From positions 190,085-254,084 of the forward strand of contig NZ_DAGX01000005.1 of assembly GCF_002498315.1 (NCBI RefSeq): a stretch of DNA of 64,000 nt. The letters run 5' to 3'. The notes beneath the pieces are model-generated. The model saw only the letters and a list, made by a program, of their open reading frames with translations, was not told where the DNA came from and did no database searches. This document shows positions 59,533 through 64,000 of this stretch, one piece after another (the first letter of the stretch is position 1; every line of letters starts with the position of its first letter). Origin of the DNA: Methanofollis sp. UBA420. Its GTDB lineage: Archaea; Halobacteriota; Methanomicrobia; Methanomicrobiales; Methanofollaceae. The translations under genes and the position numbers were made by a program.

Positions 59533-59553
59533 GATTAACACTTTCTGTTAATC
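59533..59553. promoter_or_regulatory. Inverted repeat upstream of the MoxR operon
   Basis: GATTAAC and GTTAATC form a perfect 7-bp inverted repeat with a 7-bp spacer, about 200 bases before the MoxR start; TTGTT/AACAA flank it with one mismatch. Its arms match the regulator site at 36813 (ATTAAC/GTTAAT). Confidence 0.35.
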
Positions 59554-60282
59554 AACAAATATAAACCTCGGAGCAAGCACGATCGGGAGCAGGCACTCCA
59601 TGGCCCATCGGCCGGAAAGAGATCAGCGGCATTCCGGCCGCGGGCATACCTTCTGCACTGCATTGCCATATCCAGGTTCGGGTTCTCACCCTCCTTCCCC
59701 TGCTCCCCTGATCGGTGTCTGTTCGCCTCTTGCCTTGCTATTGTATGGAGTTTTTCCGCCCGCACCGCATTTCTCGTTATTTTTATGGATGTAGAGGAAG
59801 GGCCGCAACCTGGACGCTCCTATCGACCTCGTTCGGTTGCACGTTCAGTCTCCGGAATTTCGTCCGCTTTCATCTTCAGGGGACGGTGGAACGCTCCGGT
59901 GTTCTTCCCTCTACAGGTTTTCCCTTCTTCTCTGTCGGATACCGGATCATGTGGCTCTGCAGATCCTGGTGTGAAGAGATGTCTCCGAATCAGCAGGTGT
60001 GGTCTTTCCCCCTTGATCGAGATGCGCTATGAAAAAGGAGCAGAGAGGGTAGAGGGCAGCGTCGCGTTTGTGCAGGGTCTCGAAATGGCCGCGTTTTTTT
60101 CACAGGGGCCTGTGCCTGGCGTGTACCCGAACCGGCTTTCAAAGTCAGGGTTATATTTTTCTACGATAGAATTGATTTTAGGCCTGATAAGCAGTTTTTA
60201 GTCTTTGTATTTTGTCCTTATTCTGTAGTATCGACAATATAATATCACATAATTTTTATATCACGTCCGTTTCATGATGTGT

Positions 60283-60313
60283 TGGTTGATTGATCCGCTC
60301 AGTCAATCAACCA
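60283..60313 (+). promoter_or_regulatory. Stem-loop in leader of surface protein gene
   Basis: TGGTTGATTGA (60283-60293) and TCAATCAACCA (60303-60313) form a perfect 11-bp stem with a 9-nt loop, 49 bases before the ATG. It follows AT-rich promoter-like sequence (about 60238-60262), so it probably lies in the mRNA leader. Could stabilise or regulate translation of an abundant surface protein. Confidence 0.5.
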
Positions 60314-60362
60314 TTGTTGACTGGTGTGACCCGGTCGAAAAAATGAGCAAAGAGGTGAAACC

Positions 60363-61175
60363 ATGAAAGAGAACAATGGTATCAGGAGCCTGGCCATGGT
60401 TGCCGTGGCCCTGATGATGCTTGCGATCACGGTCGCACCGGCGGCCGCGTTGACTACACTGCCGTACAAGAACTGCTTTATTTCGGTGGAAAACGACGCC
60501 GGAGTGAGATTTAATCTGGACGGTGCGACATACAACGGACCGGACAAAACCTACTACATGAAGTTCGGCGGCGGCGGCCTCAACGCCCTCCATATCACAG
60601 ACAGTCCCTCTCTGCCTTATGGGCAGGTGACCTCCTCGACGTCCTCCTCCGGTACGTTCTATGTCTCGGACACCGGCGGCAGGGGCTATGACGACGACAT
60701 CATTCTGATGTTCGCCACGAACAGTTCTGACAATGACTTCACTCTCGCTATTAACTCAAGTGGCTACCAGTGGACGCCGACGGGCGATGGTTCTATACCG
60801 GTTTTAAACCCCGTAAACGACTACGTGGCAGGAGCGCTGAGCGACACCTTCACAAATGCCAACTTCACGTATGGTTACCAGATAAACAAACCGTCGAGTG
60901 TTATGGTGTATCCCATCTTCTACGGCCAGAATATGAGCGACACTAACAACACATTCCGGTTCATGTTCATCGACCTGAACGTCGGTGCACTCGGCGTCAA
61001 CAGTTCCTTTGAAGGTAATGGCATGGCGAAGGTTGATTACACCCTCAGCAACTTCAACGGCTTCTGCGCCTTCAATGCCTATGCCTGGTGCAACCAGTCC
61101 AACCAGGGCCAGGGCATCTCCTGGACCAACAGGGTTGCGGATGCGGGCAGCAGCGGCTATACGGTGAGTCTCTGA
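60363..61175 (+). CDS. Exported surface protein (A and B domain family)
   Basis: A 270-residue protein with signal peptide MKENNGIRSLAMVAVALMML (cleavage near AAALTT). Domain A is about residues 35-140 with GGGLNALHITDS and FYVSDTGGRGYDDDI; domain B is about 155-270 with FTNANFTYGY, MFIDLNVGALG and YTLSNFNGFCAFNAYAWC. The same two domains recur twice in the next gene and reversed in the ECF operon. No C-terminal anchor is visible, so it may be secreted or held by partners. A strong GAGGTG ribosome binding site and long leader suggest high expression. Confidence 0.8.
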   Translation: MKENNGIRSLAMVAVALMMLAITVAPAAALTTLPYKNCFISVENDAGVRFNLDGATYNGPDKTYYMKFGGGGLNALHITDSPSLPYGQVTSSTSSSGTFYVSDTGGRGYDDDIILMFATNSSDNDFTLAINSSGYQWTPTGDGSIPVLNPVNDYVAGALSDTFTNANFTYGYQINKPSSVMVYPIFYGQNMSDTNNTFRFMFIDLNVGALGVNSSFEGNGMAKVDYTLSNFNGFCAFNAYAWCNQSNQGQGISWTNRVADAGSSGYTVSL

Positions 61176-61190
61176 GCGTGTAAATCCCCA

Positions 61191-61205
61191 TTTTTTTCTT
61201 TTTTA
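61191..61205 (+). terminator. T-rich terminator after surface protein gene
   Basis: A run TTTTTTTCTTTTTTA begins 16 bases after the stop codon of the surface protein gene and is the best oligo-T signal in the window. Confidence 0.6.
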
Positions 61206-61409
61206 TCCTTCCTCCACCACCTGTGGAGACCATCATCACATCCGTGTGTTAATTATATCTGTTATACTTGCGACCAAATAATAATATTTTTATTCCATTG
61301 TGGCCCGATAAGATATCCATTAACAATTCTGGGCCGTTAAATGGAAATTGTTGACTTAAACCCGCATATTGTCCGTTCTTTTGGCCTGAAAATGGGTGGA
61401 GTCAGACGT

Positions 61410-64000
61410 ATGAGAAGAGATTATTCCGAATCCGGCGGGAGACGCCTGCGGTGGATCGCCGCAGTTTTCTTCCTGCTCTTTATGATCATCAGCATCGCCC
61501 CGGTGGCGGCTGATGCCGGTACGACGGTGATACCGTCGAACAAGGATACGCTGTTGCGTATCTCGAACAGCGAAAACGCCCGTTTCAACGACTACGGCAA
61601 CAACACCTATCACTTCTTCAACCCGGCCCAAAGTGCCACTCAGGGCCTGAACGCCTTTCATATTACGACTGATGTCTCGAATTCCAAAGGTCAGGTCACG
61701 TTCAGCAACGACCAGTCGGGCGTCTTTTACCTCACCGACACCGGCGGCCGCGGCTGGGACGACGACGGCATCCTGATGCTGGCGGTCAACGGCACGGTTC
61801 CCGATGACTTCAGCGTCCACATCAAGGCAAGCGGCTACCAGTGGACGCCTGTACTCACAGGCACCTATCCGGCATTCACTAACATCACCTATGTGCCTGT
61901 CGCCCTGAATGAGATTTTCACCAAGGAGGACTTTCTCTACGGCCCGCAGATCTGGAGGCCCTGCGCGGCGCCCGATTACCCGATCTTCGACGGACAGGAC
62001 ATGACCGATACCGGGAACACCTTCTCGATCATGTTCATCGACCTGAACGCAGGTATCCTCGGTGCGAACACCCTCTCTCAGCCTGACTTCTCGGGCCAGT
62101 CGATCACCGACAACGGCGCAATCAAGGTCGAGTATTCCTTCGAGAACCTGGAGACCTTCGCAGCCTTCGACGGCTACGTATATACGGTTTCATCGAACCA
62201 GGGGCAGGGCATCCGCTGGACCAACCGCCTGAGTGCGGACGGTTCGTCCGGTTACACCGTCGCCGGCATTCCTCCGGTGCTGACCTCGATCAATGTCACT
62301 CCTGCAAGCGCTGACGTCGGGATCGACACCTCGATGCAGTTCACCGCCGCAGCCCTCGACCAGAACAACCGGCCGATGAGCGATATCGCCATCGCATGGT
62401 CGAGCAGCGACGAGACGATCGGCACGGTAAATGAGACCGGGTACTTCACGGCCCTCGCAGCCGGCACGACCACGCTCACCGCTGCGAACGGCACTTTCGA
62501 GGGCACGGCCACGGTGACCGTCACCGCCGCGCCCTCCGGCCCGCAGCCCCTCCCCGACTACAACAACGTCTTCTTCACCGTCGCCAACGACGCCGGCGTG
62601 AAGTACAACGCCTTCGGGAACAACACCTACAATATCAGGTTCGAAGGCTACGACCGCGGCCTCAACGCCCTGCACATCTCCACTGATCCGGCAGCAAACT
62701 TCGGTCAGGTGACGGTCTCCGAGAACCAGAGCGGCACCTTCTATGCGACCGACTCTGGCGGTAAGGGCTACGAGGACGAGATCATCCTGATGGTCGCGGT
62801 GAACGGCACGGTCCCGGACGACTTCAGGCTGCATGTGAATGCCGACGGCTACACCTGGACCCCGAACACGGCGAGCAACCAGGCCCCGCCCCTTGACACC
62901 GTGACCTACCAGTCCTCCGCCCTCGACGAGACCTTCACGAAGGAAGACTTCAGGTACGGCCCGCAGATCTGGAAACCGACCGGCAACGGCTTCGACTACC
63001 CGATCTTTTTCGGCCAGGACATGAACGACACGTCGAACACCTTCCAGGTGATGTTCATCGACCTGAACGCCGGCGTGCTCAGACCGAACGCTGACCTCGA
63101 GAACCGGGGTGCGGTGCGGATCAAATTCTCCTTCGAGAACCTGGACACCTTTGCGGCCTTCAGCGTCTACGGCTACTGCCAGAACTCGAACAACGGCGAC
63201 AACATGGTCGCCTGGAGCAACGCCCTCCTGACGGGCGCGACGGGCAAGGAGACGAGCGGCTACTCGGTCATCGGCGCAGGGTCCGGCCCCGCTCCCTCCC
63301 GGATCGAGGTCTCCCCGGTCACGGCCGCCCTCAACGTCGGCGACGACCAGCAGTTCACCGCCACGGCCTATGACGCCGCCGACAACGCCATGACCGGCAT
63401 CACCGTTGTCTGGTCGAGTTCGAATGAGACCGTGGGCACGGTGAACGCCAGCGGCACCTTCACCGCCATCGCCGCCGGCACGACGAATGTCACCGCCTCA
63501 AACGGTGCGGTCGAGGGCACGGCGGCGGTGACCGTCACCGAGCAGGCCGGCGGCCTTGCCGACTCGGCATGGCCGATGGTCGGCCACGACCTGAGGCATA
63601 CCGGGCAGAGCCCATACACCGGACCGAGCGACCCGATGCAGAAATGGTCGTACAAGACGGCCGGTTTCCTCACGATCCAGCCTGTGATCGACCAGAACGG
63701 AACGATTTATGTCGGCTCCCGGGACAGAAAACTCCACGCCGTGAACCCCGACGGCACGGTGAAGTGGTCGTACACCGCAGTCCACCAGATCTATACGGCT
63801 GCGGCGATCGGTTCCGACGGCACCGTCTACTTCGGCTGCCGTGACAAGAAGATCTATGCCGTGAACCCCGACGGCAAGCTGAAGTGGACGTTCGCGACCG
63901 GCGGTGTCGTCTCCTCGGCCCCGGCGATCGGGTCCGACGGCACGATCTATGCCGGTTCGGCCGACATGAAGATCCACGCCCTCAATCCTGACGGCACGGA
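61410..64000 (+). CDS. Large exported surface protein with A/B domains, Ig-like and propeller repeats (3' end beyond window)
   Basis: An open frame of 863 codons to the right edge. The start at 61410 (MRRDYSESGGRR) follows GGTGGAG; ATGs at 61341 and 61392 are in frame but lack a site. After a signal peptide (IAAVFFLLFMIISIAPVAAD), domains run A1-B1, a Big-2 Ig-like domain (ending GTATVTVTA), A2-B2, a second Big-2, then PQQ-type propeller repeats from about residue 715 (YVGSRDRKLHAVNPDGT, YFGCRDKKIYAVNPDGK, YAGSADMKIHALNPDGT). It is likely a cell-surface adhesin or envelope protein. Confidence 0.82.
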   Translation, partial: MRRDYSESGGRRLRWIAAVFFLLFMIISIAPVAADAGTTVIPSNKDTLLRISNSENARFNDYGNNTYHFFNPAQSATQGLNAFHITTDVSNSKGQVTFSNDQSGVFYLTDTGGRGWDDDGILMLAVNGTVPDDFSVHIKASGYQWTPVLTGTYPAFTNITYVPVALNEIFTKEDFLYGPQIWRPCAAPDYPIFDGQDMTDTGNTFSIMFIDLNAGILGANTLSQPDFSGQSITDNGAIKVEYSFENLETFAAFDGYVYTVSSNQGQGIRWTNRLSADGSSGYTVAGIPPVLTSINVTPASADVGIDTSMQFTAAALDQNNRPMSDIAIAWSSSDETIGTVNETGYFTALAAGTTTLTAANGTFEGTATVTVTAAPSGPQPLPDYNNVFFTVANDAGVKYNAFGNNTYNIRFEGYDRGLNALHISTDPAANFGQVTVSENQSGTFYATDSGGKGYEDEIILMVAVNGTVPDDFRLHVNADGYTWTPNTASNQAPPLDTVTYQSSALDETFTKEDFRYGPQIWKPTGNGFDYPIFFGQDMNDTSNTFQVMFIDLNAGVLRPNADLENRGAVRIKFSFENLDTFAAFSVYGYCQNSNNGDNMVAWSNALLTGATGKETSGYSVIGAGSGPAPSRIEVSPVTAALNVGDDQQFTATAYDAADNAMTGITVVWSSSNETVGTVNASGTFTAIAAGTTNVTASNGAVEGTAAVTVTEQAGGLADSAWPMVGHDLRHTGQSPYTGPSDPMQKWSYKTAGFLTIQPVIDQNGTIYVGSRDRKLHAVNPDGTVKWSYTAVHQIYTAAAIGSDGTVYFGCRDKKIYAVNPDGKLKWTFATGGVVSSAPAIGSDGTIYAGSADMKIHALNPDGT

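Larger units (their letters stand above)
59336..60362. other. Gene-free region between MoxR and the surface protein genes
   Basis: No credible gene; an open frame of 138 codons at 59785-60201 has no family features. The region has an inverted repeat at 59533-59553 (MoxR side) and becomes very AT-rich from 60140 on (promoter), ending in a hairpin (60283-60313) and the ribosome binding site GAGGTG before 60363. Confidence 0.6.

Noticed and set aside
59785..60201. 138-codon open frame between MoxR and the surface protein gene
   Set aside because: Low-complexity, no ribosome binding site, no family features, and it lies in the leader/promoter region.
1..64000. CRISPR arrays, rRNA and tRNA genes
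   Set aside because: Gaps were read for repeat-spacer periodicity and tRNA arm patterns (GGTTCGA-type); none were found. A computed scan (tRNAscan-SE, CRT) would be decisive.

Overview
The window is a stretch of the chromosome of a high-GC methanogenic archaeon, most likely of the order Methanomicrobiales (Methanoculleus/Methanofollis-like). This rests on an archaeal histone, RadA, FEN-1, RPA, a NOG1-type GTPase, a stand-alone GMP synthetase ATP-PPase subunit, LL-diaminopimelate aminotransferase, an archaeal-type phosphoribulokinase, the methanogen DUF1890/DUF1894 pair, an F420H2-oxidase-type flavodiiron protein, and a presenilin homologue whose first catalytic aspartate falls at residue 162, as I recall for the structurally solved Methanoculleus marisnigri enzyme. 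No rRNA, tRNA or CRISPR array was recognised.

Layout. 0-6 kb: flavoredoxin-like protein (cut by the left edge), small proteins, acylphosphatase, tungstate ABC transporter wtpABC and hisD. 6-17 kb: a repeat-bearing gap, then a translationally coupled operon of a TPR/winged-helix protein, a BrxD-like ATPase and an OB-HD protein, then a giant multi-PAS hybrid histidine kinase split by a frameshift, then DJ-1/PfpI. 17-24 kb: thioesterase, pyrG, guaAB, argD, hisC, AK6-type kinase and a CDP-alcohol phosphatidyltransferase. 24-36 kb: exported propeller-like protein, fen, presenilin-type protease overlapping NOG1, HTH-CBS regulator, histone, PRC-barrel protein, radA-phosphatase, and dapL-lysA-rpa. 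36-39 kb: a COG2522-type regulator divergent from fdhD-DUF1890-DUF1894-moaD. 39-47 kb: three membrane transporters/receptors, two rubredoxins, fprA and desulfoferrodoxin (oxygen defence), phosphoribulokinase and TrkH. 47.8-55 kb: a nitrogenase-like H-D-K trio converging on a five-gene ECF uptake operon. 55-59.4 kb: a MoxR-DUF58-VWA-BatD-like operon. 60-64 kb: two exported surface proteins, the second running off the right edge.

How the parts fit. wtpABC, fdhD and the MoaD-like protein serve tungsto/molybdopterin enzymes, probably formate dehydrogenase. The rubredoxin-FprA-desulfoferrodoxin set removes O2 and superoxide. fen, rpa, radA and histone are DNA maintenance genes. dapL/lysA, hisD/hisC, argD, pyrG and guaAB are biosynthetic.

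The strongest candidate for an undescribed system is at 47.8-55.0 kb: an H-D-K nitrogenase-like reductase unlikely to be CfbCD (two different component-1 subunits, no cfb neighbours). It faces an operon with a complete ECF importer, a membrane-anchored exported protein and a TiaS-kinase-like protein. The exported protein is a circular permutation of the domains that build the surface proteins at 60-64 kb, linking importer and cell surface. Second candidates are the TPR/BrxD-like/OB-HD operon and a family of short intergenic elements with terminal inverted repeats and a covarying triloop hairpin (at least six copies in 64 kb).
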